Both the position numbers and the translations under genes were made by a program. Shown here piece by piece: positions 1 to 9,628 of a stretch of DNA of 64,000 nt. A model generated the notes under the pieces. That model had not been told where the DNA came from and searched no databases. It worked only from the letters and a program-made list of their open reading frames with translations. Positions within the stretch are counted from its first letter, which is position 1. Every line of letters starts with the position of its first letter. The DNA comes from Rhodobacteraceae bacterium CCMM004. Its GTDB lineage: Bacteria > Pseudomonadota > Alphaproteobacteria > Rhodobacterales > Rhodobacteraceae. Location of the stretch: NCBI GenBank assembly GCA_004005435.1, contig RZWH01000002.1:186001-250000 (forward strand), written 5' to 3'.

Positions 1-757
1 CCGCATCGCCCTCAACATGGGCGGCGACGAGGATGCCGCGGTTGCCGGGGATCAGCGTCGGCGTGAACTCGATCCGCACCGGGCGTCCGGCGATGGCCGA
101 AAACTCCTGATCGAACTCGCCCAGGTGTCTGTGGGTGCCGCCCAGGGCATAACCCTGCCAGCCCTCGCTGAGCTCGGCGTGGAGCAGATGCTCCTTGAGC
201 GACCGGCCTGCGCCGCTGACCCCGGCGGTCAGGTTCACCACGATACGGTCGAGGTCGATCACCCCCGCGGCGATCACCGGGCGCAGCGCGAACTGCCCGG
301 CGGCCGCATTGCAGCCGGTGCCGGCGACCAGGCGCGCGCCCTCGATGTCCTCGCGGTAGAACTCGGTCAGGCCGTAGACGGCCTCCTTCTGCAACTCCGG
401 CGCGGCGTGCGGCTTGCCATACCAGGTCTCGTAGGCCGCAGGGTCGCGGAGACGGAAATCGGCGGACAGATCGACCACTTTGAGATCGGCGGGCAGCGCC
501 GCGATCACCTCTTGGCTGGTGGCGTGGGGCAGCGCGCAGAACGCCAGGTCGACGCGGGAAAAGTCGATCTCCTCGATCCGGCAGAGGTCGGGGAGGTCGA
601 GATGACGCAGATGCGGAAACACCTCGGACATCGGCCGCCCGGCCTTGCGATCGGCGCTCAGCGCGGCGATTTCGATGGTCGGATGAGTGGCGATCAGACG
701 CACCAGTTCGGCGCCGGTATAGCCCGACGCGCCCAAAATGGCGACGTGATGTGACAT
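1..757 (-). CDS. argC: N-acetyl-gamma-glutamyl-phosphate reductase (ArgC), 3' end cut by window edge
   Basis: This is the NADPH-dependent third step of arginine synthesis in the cytoplasm, which turns N-acetylglutamyl phosphate into the semialdehyde. Only 252 codons are present; roughly the last quarter lies beyond the left edge. Seen in the sequence are the Rossmann motif [13 protein letters not shown] (residues 9-21), LPHATSQEV, and the catalytic cysteine C149 in GTGCN. That form is used by roseobacter ArgC, where other bacteria have NPGCYP. The ATG at 757 has a GGAGG site about 6 bases upstream. murI lies 99 bases upstream on the same strand, so the two may be cotranscribed, although a small palindrome sits between them. 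The identity is secure. Confidence 0.95.
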   Translation of the reverse strand, partial: MSHHVAILGASGYTGAELVRLIATHPTIEIAALSADRKAGRPMSEVFPHLRHLDLPDLCRIEEIDFSRVDLAFCALPHATSQEVIAALPADLKVVDLSADFRLRDPAAYETWYGKPHAAPELQKEAVYGLTEFYREDIEGARLVAGTGCNAAAGQFALRPVIAAGVIDLDRIVVNLTAGVSGAGRSLKEHLLHAELSEGWQGYALGGTHRHLGEFDQEFSAIAGRPVRIEFTPTLIPGNRGILVAAHVEGDA

Positions 758-825
758 GACGGTCCTCCACCGGTCCGGCGGATCCTCTGACGAGATCCTG
801 CGGCACGGTTTTAGGCGATTGGCGT

Positions 826-840
826 TACCATGCAATGGTA
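826..840. promoter_or_regulatory. Short palindrome between murI and argC
   Basis: TACCAT-GCA-ATGGTA is a perfect 6-base inverted repeat around a 3-base centre. It sits in the 99-base gap after murI and before argC. It could be an operator for argC or a weak transcript hairpin. It has no T-run, so a classical terminator is unlikely. The function is inferred only from position. Confidence 0.3.
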
Positions 841-856
841 TACGGCGGAAATTCGG

Positions 857-1666
857 TCAGGCAGGCTGAAACTGCACCCGTCGTCGCAAGAACTGGGTGG
901 CGCGATCGGACACCCGGCCGGGGTGTCCCGTCGTGTAAAATGCCGGGCCTCCGCCGCCGGTCATCCCGGGGTGCCGGACCAGGTAATCGGCCAGGCTCTC
1001 GGCCACGAGATTGGCCTGGGAGTAGACCGCGACATCGGGCCCCAGAGCCGCCTGAAACGTCTCCTGCATCAGCGGATAGTGGGTGCAACCGAGGATCGCC
1101 GCCTCGGGATGCGGCATCTTGCGTTTCAGCGCGTCCACATGGCTGCGCACCAGCGCCTCGGCCAGGATCGTGTCGCCCTCTTCGATGGCGTCGACGACGC
1201 CGCCGCAGGACTGCGCCTCCACGTCCACGCCGATGGCGCGGAACGCCAGCTCGCGCTGAAACGCCCGGCTCGACACGGTGGCGGGGGTGGCAAAGAGCGC
1301 CACATGCTTCACCGCGACCTCGCGAGGCGGCGAGTTGTCGCCCCACTGGCGTTCGGTGAGCGCCTCGATGAGCGGGACGAAGACGCCCAGCACCCGCTTG
1401 CCCTCGGGCACCCAGGACTCCTGCATCCGCCTGAGCGCCGCCGCGCTGGCGGTGTTGCAGGCCAGGATCACCAGGTCGCAGCCGTGGTCGAAGAGGCGCG
1501 CCACCGCGGCCGTGGTCAGCTCGTAGACGTCGTCGGCGTCGCGCACCCCATAAGGCGCGTGCGCGCTGTCGGCGAAATAGGCGAAGTCCACGTCGGGCAG
1601 CCGCGACGCCACCGCGTCGAGGACCGTCAGGCCGCCGAGGCCGCTGTCGAAAATTCCCACCGCCAT
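857..1666 (-). CDS. murI: Glutamate racemase (MurI)
   Basis: It interconverts L- and D-glutamate to supply D-Glu for the peptidoglycan stem peptide, in the cytoplasm. The protein has 269 residues, the normal family length. Both catalytic cysteines are present: C70 in LACNTAS and C194 in LGCTHYPL. The N-terminal FDSGLGGL motif is also present. The frame is open further upstream, but the ATG at 1666 directly precedes the conserved [10 protein letters not shown] and is the natural start. It ends 13 bases from the acyltransferase gene stop on the same strand, so the two lie in one likely transcription unit. The identity is secure. Confidence 0.93.
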   Translation of the reverse strand: MAVGIFDSGLGGLTVLDAVASRLPDVDFAYFADSAHAPYGVRDADDVYELTTAAVARLFDHGCDLVILACNTASAAALRRMQESWVPEGKRVLGVFVPLIEALTERQWGDNSPPREVAVKHVALFATPATVSSRAFQRELAFRAIGVDVEAQSCGGVVDAIEEGDTILAEALVRSHVDALKRKMPHPEAAILGCTHYPLMQETFQAALGPDVAVYSQANLVAESLADYLVRHPGMTGGGGPAFYTTGHPGRVSDRATQFLRRRVQFQPA

Positions 1667-1679
1667 GGCCTCTTGGCCC

Positions 1680-2591
1680 TCACGCCCTGTAGCGATCCTC
1701 GAACTCGAAGCCGTAGCCCGGCGTGGGCTGGGGCCTCGGCGACAGGGCATAGGTGGTGGCGCGGAGAAAGTCCATCATCGCCTTGCCGTCGCCGGCGCGG
1801 GCCGCGAGTTCTGCCGCCGGGACCGGCGCGCCGACCGCCATCCGCACCGGCCCGTCGACGCGGGCGCGGAACTCGGAGATCAGGAGCGCCATGCGCAGGG
1901 TGTAGTGCAAGTGGCTGGCGAGCTGGAACAGACGGCTGTTGGCCCCGTCGAAATAGAGTGGCACGACCTGAGCCCCCGAGCGGGCGATCATCCGCGCGGT
2001 AAATGCGCGCCAAACCGGGTCGGCCGCGCGGCCGAAGGGGCGCGGCGCCGTCGACACGGTGCCGCCGGGGAACACCCCGATGGCGCCGCCCTGGCCGAGG
2101 TAGTCGAGAGCGGTGCGCCGGGTCTCCAGGTTCGTCGCCATCGCCTCGCGGGTGCCGTCGAAGCTGATGGGCAGGATAACACGGTTCAACTCTTCGGCGC
2201 GGCGGAACACGCGGTGCGCCAGGATGCGGAAATCCCCGCGCACCAGGCTCAGCACATGGCCCAGCATCAGCCCGTCCAGGATGCCGAAGGGGTGGTTGGC
2301 GACCACGATCAGAGGGCCGTCGCGCGGGATGAGATCCAGGCCGCCGCCGACGATGTCGAGGCTCAGACCGTAGCGGGCGACCATCACCTCCCAGAAATCG
2401 CGGCCCGCGCCCACCTCGGCGCCGTAGCCCCCCGCGCGGCGGATGAGGCGCAGGCGCCCGGTGGCGTTCTCCACCGCACGGATCACCGCCCGCCCCGGAC
2501 GGGTGCGGGCGGAACTGGCGTAGCTGATGTCGCGGGCGACGGAACGGTCGGTCATGGGCGCGGGCACGTCTGAGGGCTGCGACACTCTCAT
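1680..2591 (-). CDS. Lysophospholipid acyltransferase-family protein
   Basis: This is a membrane-associated glycerophospholipid or ornithine-lipid acyltransferase of the PlsC superfamily. The acceptor motif is NHPFGILD near residue 96, an HX5D spacing as in the hemolysin-like branch rather than the HX4D of PlsC. A later FPGGTVS matches the substrate-binding block. The protein is about 303 residues if the ATG at 2591 is used. A second ATG at 2555 is equally plausible, because neither has a clear ribosome site. It is followed by murI on the same strand. The exact acyl acceptor cannot be told from the sequence. A role in phospholipid remodelling or ornithine-lipid synthesis is an inference. Confidence 0.8.
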   Translation of the reverse strand: MRVSQPSDVPAPMTDRSVARDISYASSARTRPGRAVIRAVENATGRLRLIRRAGGYGAEVGAGRDFWEVMVARYGLSLDIVGGGLDLIPRDGPLIVVANHPFGILDGLMLGHVLSLVRGDFRILAHRVFRRAEELNRVILPISFDGTREAMATNLETRRTALDYLGQGGAIGVFPGGTVSTAPRPFGRAADPVWRAFTARMIARSGAQVVPLYFDGANSRLFQLASHLHYTLRMALLISEFRARVDGPVRMAVGAPVPAAELAARAGDGKAMMDFLRATTYALSPRPQPTPGYGFEFEDRYRA

Positions 2592-2619
2592 ACGCGCCTG
2601 CGACAGTTCCGTGACAGTC

Positions 2620-5600
2620 CTATTCGGCGGCCTGCGACACCGTGGGCCCGCCGGCGCGGATCGTCGCCAGAAGCTCCTCGCGCCGCTTGGCCGCCTTGGC
2701 CTCGTTGGCGTGCTTGACCGGGCCGAAGCCGCGGATCTGCAAGGGCAGTTCGGCCAGCGCCAACACCGCGTCGCGGGTGGCCGGGGTCAGGGCGGGCAGG
2801 ACCTCGGCCATGTCGCGCTCGTATTGCCGGATCAGCGCGCGCTCCATCCGCCGCTCGGCGGTATGGCCGAAGGGGTCCAAGGGCGTGCCGCGGAGCCACC
2901 GGAACCGCGCCAGGAGCGGGAAGGCCCGCTCGACCCACGCTCCGAACGCACGCTTTTTCGGCCGCCCGTCCGCCCCCTCGCCCGACAGCATCGGCGGCGC
3001 CAGGTGATAGGTCAGCTTCAGATCCCCCGCGAACGCCTCCCGCGCCTTCTCCCGTGTCCGCGAGAGGAGCCGCGCGACCTCGTATTCGTCCTTGTAGGTC
3101 AGAAGCTTGTGATAGCCCTTGGCCACCGCCATGCGCAGATCGGCATCCTCGATCCCGTCCAGCATCCGACGATAGCGCTTGACCAGGCGTCGGCTCTGAT
3201 ACGCCTTGAGGTGATCCTCGCGCAGCGCGATCCGGTCGGCCGGCGCCTTGGGCAGGGGGACGACGTCGGCAGTGGCGACCTTGGCCGCCGCGTCCGGCTC
3301 TGCCGCCGCCCAACGCCCGATCTCGAAGGCGCGCAGGTTGCGCTCGACCGCAGCGCCGTTGAGGCGGATCGCCTCGCAGATCGCCGCCAGCCCCACCGGG
3401 ATCGTGCCCCTCTGCCACGCCGCGCCAAAGACGATCATGTTGGAAAAGATCGTGTCGCCCATGGCCGCCTTGGCGAGGTCGGAGGCGTCGAACAGCGCCA
3501 CCCGGTCGCCCATGCGCCGGGTCAGCGCCAGCGCCAGCTCGTCCGAAGGCAGGCGGAACTCGGTGTCGCGGGTGAAGGCGCCGGTGACGATCTCGTGGCT
3601 GTTGACCACGCCCGCGGCCCGCGCCGGGTCGAGCAGGCCCAGGGTCTTGCCCCCCGCGCTCACCACCAGGTCGCCGCCGATGAGCGTATGCGCCTCGCCT
3701 GTGGCGACGCGGATCGCGCTGATGTCGGCGGGCCGCTTGGCGATGCGGCAGTGGATGTGCACCGCCCCGCCCTTCTGCGCCAGACCGGCCATCTCCATCA
3801 TCCCCGCGCCCTTGCCGTCCAGATGCGCGGCCATGGCCAGCACCGCGCCGATGGTCACGACGCCGGTGCCGCCGACGCCGGTGATCACCACGTTGTGGGT
3901 GCCGTCGATGGCGGGCAGGTCGGGTTCGGGCAGGTCGCCCACCTCGATCTCGGCCGTCGCTTCCTTGCGGATCTGGGCCCCCTCGACGGTGACGAAGGAC
4001 GGGCAGAACCCCTTGAGGCAGGAGTAATCCTTGTTGCACGAGGACTGGTCGATGGCGCGCTTGCGCCCGAACTCGGTCTCGACCGGCACGATGGAGACGC
4101 AGTTCGACTGCACCCCGCAGTCGCCGCAGCCCTCGCAGACGTCGGTGTCGATGAACACCCGCCGGTCGGGGTCGGGGAACTGCCCCTTCTTGCGGCGCCG
4201 CCGCTTTTCGGCCGCGCAGGTCTGGATGAAGATGATCGCGGAAACCCCCGGAACGGTGCGCATATCCTGCTGCACCTTGGGCAGGTCGTCACGCTCGTGC
4301 CAGGTCAGGCCCTTGGGGAACGGCTCGCGCGCGGGCTCTTCCTTGGGGTCGTAGACGACGGCGATGCGGCTGACGCCCGCGGCCTGCAACTCGCGGGCGA
4401 TGCGGTCGGGGCGGAGGCCGCCCTCGTTCGTCTGCCCGCCGGTCATCGCCACCGCGTCGTTGTAGAGGATCTTGTAGGTGATCGTTGTGCCCGCGGCCAC
4501 GGCAGCGCGGATCGCCATCAGGCCCGAGTGGTTGTAGGTGCCGTCTCCCAGGTTCTGGAACACATGGCCGGTGGTCGAGAACGGCGCCTCCCCGATCCAG
4601 TTCGCCCCCTCGCCGCCCATGTGGGTGTAGCCGCTGGTCTCGCGGTCCATCCACAGCGCCATGATGTGGCAGCCGATGCCAGCATAGGCGCGGCTGCCCT
4701 CCGGCAGCTTGGTCGACGTGTTGTGCGGGCAGCCAGAGCAGAAATAGGGCAAACGCGCGGCCAGGTCAGGGGCGTTGTCGGCGCGCTGCGCCTCGGCCAG
4801 GCGCGCCAGGCGGCCCTCGATCTCGTCGGTGCGGCGCCCCTCCTCGATCAGGATCACGCCCAGCTTCTCGGCGATCATAACCGGGTCCAGCGCCATCCGC
4901 GTCGGGAACAGCTCGTCCTGGTGCAGGCTGCCGGCCCCGCCCTTGTACCAGCCGTAGACGCGGCGGCCCTGCCGGTCGTCGAAGATCGCCTCCTTGATCT
5001 GGATCTCGATCAGCTTGCGCTTTTCCTCGACCACCACGATCAGATCGAGCCCCTCGGCCCAATCGTGGAAGCCGCGCATGTCCATCGGGAACGTCTGGCC
5101 GACCTTGTAGGTGGTCAGCCCCAGCGCCTCTGCCCGCTCGGCGTCGATGCCGAGGAGGCTGAGCGCGTGGACGAGGTCGAGCCAGTTCTTGCCCGCGGCG
5201 ACCAGGCCGATCTTGGCCCCGGGCTTGCCCCAGACCCTCTTGTCCATGCCGTTGGCGTGGCTAAAGGCCTCGGCGGCGAACCGCTTGTGGTCGATCATCC
5301 GCGCTTCCTGCGCGATCCAGTGATCGCCGAGGCGGATGTTCAGCCCGTCCTCGGGCATCGGAAAGTCCGGCGTGACGAAGGACATGCGGTCGGGCCGCCC
5401 GTCCACGACGCTCGTGACCTCGACGGTGTCCTTCATCAGTTTGAGCCCCGCCCAGACCCCGGCAAACCGGCTGAGCGCGAAGCCGTAGACGCCGAAGTCC
5501 AGGATCTCCTGCACGCCCGCGGGGCTGAGCACCGGCATATAGGCGTCGACCATGGCCCAGTCGGACTGATGGCAGGTGGTGGAGCTTTCGCCGGTGTGGT

Positions 5601-6036
5601 CGTCGCCCATCGCCATCAGGACGCCGCCGTGGCGGGATGTGCCGGCCATGTTGGCGTGCCGCATCACGTCGCCGGAGCGGTCCACCCCCGGCCCCTTGCC
5701 GTACCACAGCGAAAAGACGCCGTCGTGCGTGCCCTCGCCGCGGAGTTCGGCCTGCTGGGTGCCCCAAACCGCCGTGGCGGCCAGGTCCTCGTTCAGGCCG
5801 GGCTGGAACACGATGTCCTGGGGCCCCAGCACCTTGGCCGCGCGGGTCATCATCATGTCCACCGCGCCCAGCGGCGAGCCGCGATAGCCGGTGACGTAGC
5901 CCGCGGTGTTGAGCCCCGCGGCCCGGTCGCGCCATTTCTGCATCAGCATCAGGCGCACCAGCGCCTGGGTACCGTTGAGCAGGACCGGTGACTTCTCCAG
6001 ATCGTAGCGGTCGGATAGGCTGACGTCGTGTTTCAT
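2620..6036 (-). CDS. Indolepyruvate ferredoxin oxidoreductase, fused alpha-beta form
   Basis: It oxidatively decarboxylates aryl 2-oxo acids (indolepyruvate, phenylpyruvate) to acyl-CoA and reduces ferredoxin, in aromatic amino acid breakdown. The single 1,138-residue chain combines the archaeal IorA and IorB subunits, as is usual in alphaproteobacteria. Visible parts are CSGCPHN near residue 434, the thiamine diphosphate motif GDGTYNHSG near 497, ferredoxin-type cysteines CEGCGDC near 634 and CNKDYSCLKGFCP near 670, and the IorB-like GVGGTGVVT near 716. An ATG at 6054 is also in frame, but GGAGGGG lies 8 bases before the ATG at 6036, and the upstream ATG overlaps that ribosome site. A LysR gene diverges from it across a shared operator-like repeat. 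Confidence 0.92.
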   Translation of the reverse strand: MKHDVSLSDRYDLEKSPVLLNGTQALVRLMLMQKWRDRAAGLNTAGYVTGYRGSPLGAVDMMMTRAAKVLGPQDIVFQPGLNEDLAATAVWGTQQAELRGEGTHDGVFSLWYGKGPGVDRSGDVMRHANMAGTSRHGGVLMAMGDDHTGESSTTCHQSDWAMVDAYMPVLSPAGVQEILDFGVYGFALSRFAGVWAGLKLMKDTVEVTSVVDGRPDRMSFVTPDFPMPEDGLNIRLGDHWIAQEARMIDHKRFAAEAFSHANGMDKRVWGKPGAKIGLVAAGKNWLDLVHALSLLGIDAERAEALGLTTYKVGQTFPMDMRGFHDWAEGLDLIVVVEEKRKLIEIQIKEAIFDDRQGRRVYGWYKGGAGSLHQDELFPTRMALDPVMIAEKLGVILIEEGRRTDEIEGRLARLAEAQRADNAPDLAARLPYFCSGCPHNTSTKLPEGSRAYAGIGCHIMALWMDRETSGYTHMGGEGANWIGEAPFSTTGHVFQNLGDGTYNHSGLMAIRAAVAAGTTITYKILYNDAVAMTGGQTNEGGLRPDRIARELQAAGVSRIAVVYDPKEEPAREPFPKGLTWHERDDLPKVQQDMRTVPGVSAIIFIQTCAAEKRRRRKKGQFPDPDRRVFIDTDVCEGCGDCGVQSNCVSIVPVETEFGRKRAIDQSSCNKDYSCLKGFCPSFVTVEGAQIRKEATAEIEVGDLPEPDLPAIDGTHNVVITGVGGTGVVTIGAVLAMAAHLDGKGAGMMEMAGLAQKGGAVHIHCRIAKRPADISAIRVATGEAHTLIGGDLVVSAGGKTLGLLDPARAAGVVNSHEIVTGAFTRDTEFRLPSDELALALTRRMGDRVALFDASDLAKAAMGDTIFSNMIVFGAAWQRGTIPVGLAAICEAIRLNGAAVERNLRAFEIGRWAAAEPDAAAKVATADVVPLPKAPADRIALREDHLKAYQSRRLVKRYRRMLDGIEDADLRMAVAKGYHKLLTYKDEYEVARLLSRTREKAREAFAGDLKLTYHLAPPMLSGEGADGRPKKRAFGAWVERAFPLLARFRWLRGTPLDPFGHTAERRMERALIRQYERDMAEVLPALTPATRDAVLALAELPLQIRGFGPVKHANEAKAAKRREELLATIRAGGPTVSQAAE

Positions 6037-6081
6037 GTCCGGCGCCCCTCCCAAAGGCGTGTCATGAAGGCTATATGATTA

Positions 6082-6102
6082 TAGGTCACCGTCTCTGACC
6101 TA
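6082..6102. promoter_or_regulatory. Inverted repeat in divergent promoter region (candidate LysR operator)
   Basis: TAGGTCA-N7-TGACCTA is a perfect 7-base inverted repeat in the 167-base gap between the indolepyruvate oxidoreductase gene and the divergent LysR gene. The position fits a LysR-type operator controlling both. The surroundings are A/T-rich for this genome (TATATGATTATA just to the left), as expected for promoters. The regulatory role is inferred. Confidence 0.5.
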
Positions 6103-6203
6103 ACAAATGATAATCGCGTGTTGTCTCCGGTTTGCCCCGCCCCGCCAGCGCGGGTAATCACCGGCAAGACGTTAGCGCACCCACCGCACGAAAGGCCTCG
6201 CCG

Positions 6204-7112
6204 ATGGACTGGGACAAGCTCAGAATATTCCACGCCGTTGCCGACGCCGGCAGTCTGACGGCCGCGGGGGATACCCTGCATCTCAGCCAATCGGCGGTGT
6301 CGCGGCAGATTCGCGCTCTGGAAGAGTCGCTGGCGACCACGCTGTTCCACCGCCACGCGCGGGGACTGATTCTCACCGAGCAGGGCGAACTCCTCCACGA
6401 CGCCACGTCGGCGATGGCCCGCCGGCTGGAGGCCGCCGCCGCGCGCATCCGCGACAGCGAGGAAGAGGTCTTTGGCGAGCTGCGCGTGACCACGACCACC
6501 GGCTTCGGGACCATCTGGCTGGCGCCGCGCCTGCCCAATCTCTATGCCAAGTATCCCGACCTCCGCATCGACCTGATGCTGGAAGAGCGGGTGCTGGACC
6601 TGCCCATGCGCGAGGCCGACATCGCCATCCGCATGAAGGAGCCGAGCCAGGCCGACCTGATCCGCAAGCGGCTGATGACCGTGCGGATGCGGCTCTACGC
6701 CACCCCCGCCTATCTGGAAGAGCGCGGGGTGCCGCAGACGCTGGACGACCTCAGCCATCACCGGCTGGTGTCCCAGCACTTTACCGCCACGCAGGTCAGC
6801 GCAGGGGCGATGATGGTTCAGAACCTCCTAACCCACGACGTCGCGTCGACCTTGACGGTCAACAACTATTTCGGCGTGCTCCAGGCGGTGCGGGCGAACC
6901 TCGGCATCGGCGTCCTGCCCAACTATGTCATCGAGGATTTCCCCGAAATCCGCCGGGTTCTGCCAGAGGTGCAGTCGGCCGAGGTGCCCGTCTATCTCGC
7001 CTATCCCGAGGAACTCAGGCAGTCCAAGCGCATCGCGGCGTTCCGCGACTTCGTCCTGGAAGAGCTGGCGATCCAGCGGCGCAAACCCTCGGTCGACCCC
7101 GATGCGGTCTGA
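6204..7112 (+). CDS. LysR-family transcriptional regulator
   Basis: This is a cytoplasmic DNA-binding regulator of 302 residues. The N-terminal winged helix-turn-helix is clear (AVADAGSLTAAGDTLHLSQSAVSRQI, in part, residues 9-35). It is followed by the effector-binding domain, with LRVTTTTGFGTIWLAPRLP starting near residue 95. The ATG at 6204 is chosen because the HTH starts at once after it; the open frame reaches further upstream but adds only uncharacteristic sequence. It diverges from the indolepyruvate oxidoreductase gene, and the inverted repeat at 6082-6102 lies between them. Control of aromatic 2-oxo acid breakdown is therefore the simplest guess, not shown directly. Confidence 0.88.
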   Translation: MDWDKLRIFHAVADAGSLTAAGDTLHLSQSAVSRQIRALEESLATTLFHRHARGLILTEQGELLHDATSAMARRLEAAAARIRDSEEEVFGELRVTTTTGFGTIWLAPRLPNLYAKYPDLRIDLMLEERVLDLPMREADIAIRMKEPSQADLIRKRLMTVRMRLYATPAYLEERGVPQTLDDLSHHRLVSQHFTATQVSAGAMMVQNLLTHDVASTLTVNNYFGVLQAVRANLGIGVLPNYVIEDFPEIRRVLPEVQSAEVPVYLAYPEELRQSKRIAAFRDFVLEELAIQRRKPSVDPDAV

Positions 7113-7201
7113 CTCACCCATGCGCCCTGCGCATGGCGGGTTTGCGCCCGGGGTGCCCGTCCTTTCTTGAATATGCCCAGCGCGCAGACTATCTGCCTGT
7201 T

Positions 7202-7282
7202 CAGAAGGCGGCGACGATACGCTCTCGCCAAATTCTACCTCCCTGTTGGACTAGGCCGGGCTTCGTGCCCGGCTTTTTTTTG
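7202..7282 (+). ncRNA. Candidate small RNA upstream of thrS
   Basis: A promoter-like pair TTGAAT (7167-7172) and TATCTG (7190-7195), spaced by 17 bases, would start RNA near 7202. A strong terminator ends it at 7282. The 80-base product contains no ribosome site or open frame. It has an unpaired pyrimidine stretch (CTACCTCCC) before the terminator stem, which resembles the anti-ribosome-site loops of some alphaproteobacterial small RNAs. An alternative is the 3' end of the LysR transcript or a thrS leader. No known RNA family was recognised. Confidence 0.35.
7256..7282 (+). terminator. Rho-independent terminator
   Basis: The stem is GCCGGGC/GCCCGGC with the loop TTCGT, followed by eight T residues. 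It is the clearest intrinsic terminator in the window. It ends either the LysR gene transcript or the candidate small RNA just before it. Confidence 0.85.
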
Positions 7283-7297
7283 CTCTGCGGCGTCGCT

Positions 7298-7326
7298 TGA
7301 CATGGCAGGCGCCCGCGGCCATGACG
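7298..7326 (+). promoter_or_regulatory. Candidate thrS promoter
   Basis: A perfect -35 box TTGACA (7298-7303) is followed after 17 bases by CATGAC, a weak -10 box. It lies 15 bases after the terminator and about 60 bases before the thrS start. TTGAC-type -35 boxes dominate housekeeping promoters in this family. Confidence 0.5.
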
Positions 7327-7384
7327 CGCGCACATACCCGCAACCGGGCGCTCAGTAGGCGCCAAACCGACGAGGAGTGCCGAC

Positions 7385-9337
7385 ATGGCCCAGATCTCCC
7401 TGACATTTCCCGACGGCAGTTCCCGCGCGTTCGATCGCGGCGTGACGCCGGCCGAGGTCGCCGCCTCGATCTCCAAGTCCCTGGAGAAGAAAGCGATCAG
7501 CGCCACAGTGAACGGCGCCCATTGGGACCTGCAATGGCCCATCGAGGCGGACGCGACCATCGCGCTACACACCATGGCCGACGATGCCCAGGCGCTGGAA
7601 CTGGTGCGCCACGACCTGGCCCACATCATGGCCCGTGCGGTGCAAGAGATCTGGCCCGACGTGAAGGTCACCATCGGTCCCGTCATCCAAAACGGCTGGT
7701 ATTACGACTTCGACCGAGCCGAGCCGTTCACGCCAGAGGATCTGGGACAGATCGAGACCAAGATGCGCGAGATCATCGCCCGCCGCGACCCGGTGACGAC
7801 CGACGTGTGGGAGCGCGCGCGCGCCGTCCGCTATTACGAGGCCAACGGCGAGCCCTACAAGGTCGAGCTGATCGAGGGCATCCCCGGCGACGAACCGATC
7901 CGGATGTATTGGCACGGGCACTGGCAGGACCTGTGCCGCGGCCCGCATCTGCAACATACGGGCCAAGTTCCCGCCGACGCGTTCAAGCTGATGACCGTGG
8001 CCGGGGCTTACTGGCGCGGCGACTCGTCCCGCCCGATGCTGCAACGCATCTACGGCGTGGCGTTCAAGTCGCGGCAGGACCTCAAGGCGCACCTGACCAT
8101 GCTGGAAGAGGCCGCCAAGCGCGACCACCGCAAGCTCGGCCGCGAGATGGCGCTGTTCCACTTCCAGGAGGAAGCGCCGGGCATGGTGTTCTGGCACCCC
8201 GCCGGTTGGACCGTCTATCGCGCGCTCGAAGACTACATGCGCCGCCGCCTCACCGCGGCGGGCTATCGTGAGATTCGGACGCCCCAGGTCGTCGACCGCA
8301 AGCTGTGGGAGGCCTCGGGGCACTGGGACAAGTACCGCGAGAACATGTACATCACCGAGATCGACGAGGAGCACGCCAACGAAAAGCGTGTCAACGCGCT
8401 CAAGCCGATGAACTGTCCCTGCCACGTCCAGGTCTTCAACCAGGGGATCAAGTCCTACCGCGACCTGCCCCTGCGGATGGCCGAGTTCGGCTCCTGCCAC
8501 CGCTACGAGGCGCATGGCGCGCTGCACGGGCTGATGCGGGTGCGTGGGTTCACCCAGGACGACGCCCACATCTTCTGCACCGAGGACCAGATCGAGGCCG
8601 AGTGCGCGGCGTTCATCGACCTTCTGTCGGGGATCTACCGCGACCTGGGATTCGCCAAGTTCGACATCAAGTTCTCCACCCGCCCAGAGGTGCGCGTGGG
8701 CTCGGACGAGGTGTGGGACAAAGCCGAGGCGGCGCTGGAAAAGGCGATCCTCAGCGTCCGCAACGATTTCGAGCTGGACCCGGGCGAAGGCGCCTTCTAC
8801 GGCCCCAAGCTGGACTTCAAGCTGACCGACGCCATCGGCCGCGAGTGGCAGTGCGGGACGTTCCAGGCAGACTTCAACCTACCCGAGCGGCTGGACGCCA
8901 GCTATGTCGGCGCCGACGGCGACCGGCACCGTCCGGTGATGCTGCACCGCGCGATCCTGGGCAGCTTCGAGCGGTTCATCGGCATTCTGATCGAAAGCTA
9001 CGCGGGCAAGCTGCCCCTTTGGCTGGCGCCGACTCAGGCGGTCGTGGCGTCCATCGTCTCGGACGCGGACGACTACGTGCGCGAGGCGACGACCGCGCTG
9101 CGCGCCGCGGGGCTCAGGGCCGAGGCCGACGTGCGAAACGAAAAGATCAACTACAAGGTGCGCGAGCACAGTCTGGCCAAGGTGCCCGCGATCCTGGCCA
9201 TCGGGCAGCGCGAGGTGGAGGACCGCACGGTCACCCTGCGCCGCCTGGGCGAGAAGCAGACCCGCACCGTGGCCCTCGACGAGGCCGTGGCCGTGCTGGC
9301 CGACGAGGCGACCCCGCCCGACCTGCGCACCGCCTGA
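7385..9337 (+). CDS. thrS: Threonine-tRNA ligase (ThrS)
   Basis: It charges tRNA-Thr in the cytoplasm. The 650-residue protein has the full class II layout: an N-terminal TGS domain (residues 1-65), an editing domain with HDLAH and the later CRGPH, a catalytic core with [10 protein letters not shown] and [19 protein letters not shown] (the motif 2 region), and a C-terminal anticodon-binding domain. A GAGGAG site lies 11 bases before the ATG. A promoter-like pair lies upstream, and a palindromic repeat element follows 15 bases after the stop. The identity is secure. Confidence 0.97.
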   Translation: MAQISLTFPDGSSRAFDRGVTPAEVAASISKSLEKKAISATVNGAHWDLQWPIEADATIALHTMADDAQALELVRHDLAHIMARAVQEIWPDVKVTIGPVIQNGWYYDFDRAEPFTPEDLGQIETKMREIIARRDPVTTDVWERARAVRYYEANGEPYKVELIEGIPGDEPIRMYWHGHWQDLCRGPHLQHTGQVPADAFKLMTVAGAYWRGDSSRPMLQRIYGVAFKSRQDLKAHLTMLEEAAKRDHRKLGREMALFHFQEEAPGMVFWHPAGWTVYRALEDYMRRRLTAAGYREIRTPQVVDRKLWEASGHWDKYRENMYITEIDEEHANEKRVNALKPMNCPCHVQVFNQGIKSYRDLPLRMAEFGSCHRYEAHGALHGLMRVRGFTQDDAHIFCTEDQIEAECAAFIDLLSGIYRDLGFAKFDIKFSTRPEVRVGSDEVWDKAEAALEKAILSVRNDFELDPGEGAFYGPKLDFKLTDAIGREWQCGTFQADFNLPERLDASYVGADGDRHRPVMLHRAILGSFERFIGILIESYAGKLPLWLAPTQAVVASIVSDADDYVREATTALRAAGLRAEADVRNEKINYKVREHSLAKVPAILAIGQREVEDRTVTLRRLGEKQTRTVALDEAVAVLADEATPPDLRTA

Positions 9338-9351
9338 CGGCGTCGCGCCCA

Positions 9352-9467
9352 GCCGGACTTCCCGCGAAGTCCGGCGGCAAATCTCGCGATTTGCCTCTCT
9401 TCCCCGACCGTGGGCGCTTGGCGCGAAATTCGCGAGAATTTCTGCCGGACTTCGCGAGAAGTCCGGC
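9352..9467. repeat. Composite palindromic element, complete copy 1
   Basis: Four palindromes follow in order. P1 (9352-9375) has arms GCCGGACTT/AAGTCCGGC. P2 (9376-9395) has arms GGCAAATC/GATTTGCC around TCGC. After a spacer of about 29 bases come P3 (9425-9442; GAAATTC/GAATTTC) and P4 (9444-9467; GCCGGACTT/AAGTCCGGC). P4 is essentially the reverse complement of P1, and P3 has the core of inverted P2. The whole is therefore two inverted halves, like a BIME. Further complete copies lie at 51368-51481 and 62493-62609. It probably folds in the thrS 3' end and may stop or protect the transcript. Confidence 0.9.
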
Positions 9468-9496
9468 CCCCGGCGAAATATCCTTACACCAGGTCA

Positions 9497-9510
9497 ACGC
9501 ACGATTGCGT
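9497..9510. promoter_or_regulatory. Small palindrome upstream of the bufferin operon
   Basis: ACGCA-CGAT-TGCGT is a 5-base inverted repeat about 120 bases before the bufA start, after the repeat element. A related CGCAATCGCAT lies nearer the gene. It may be an operator. No clear sigma-70 or ECF promoter boxes could be assigned in this gap. Confidence 0.25.
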
Positions 9511-9628
9511 GATGTTTCACTCCATGACCTCTGGGTGAAGCACGGGCCTGTGAGTGGCAATTTACCGCACCCCCCGACTAGGTCAGCCGTGTCGCAAGAC
9601 GCAATCGCATACGGAACAGGAGATTTCC

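Noticed and set aside
2527-5991. Open frame of over 1,100 codons on the plus strand opposite the indolepyruvate oxidoreductase
   Set aside because: The product is Arg/His/Gly/Val-rich text with no domain, as expected for the antisense frame of a GC-rich gene. The minus-strand frame has full family motifs.
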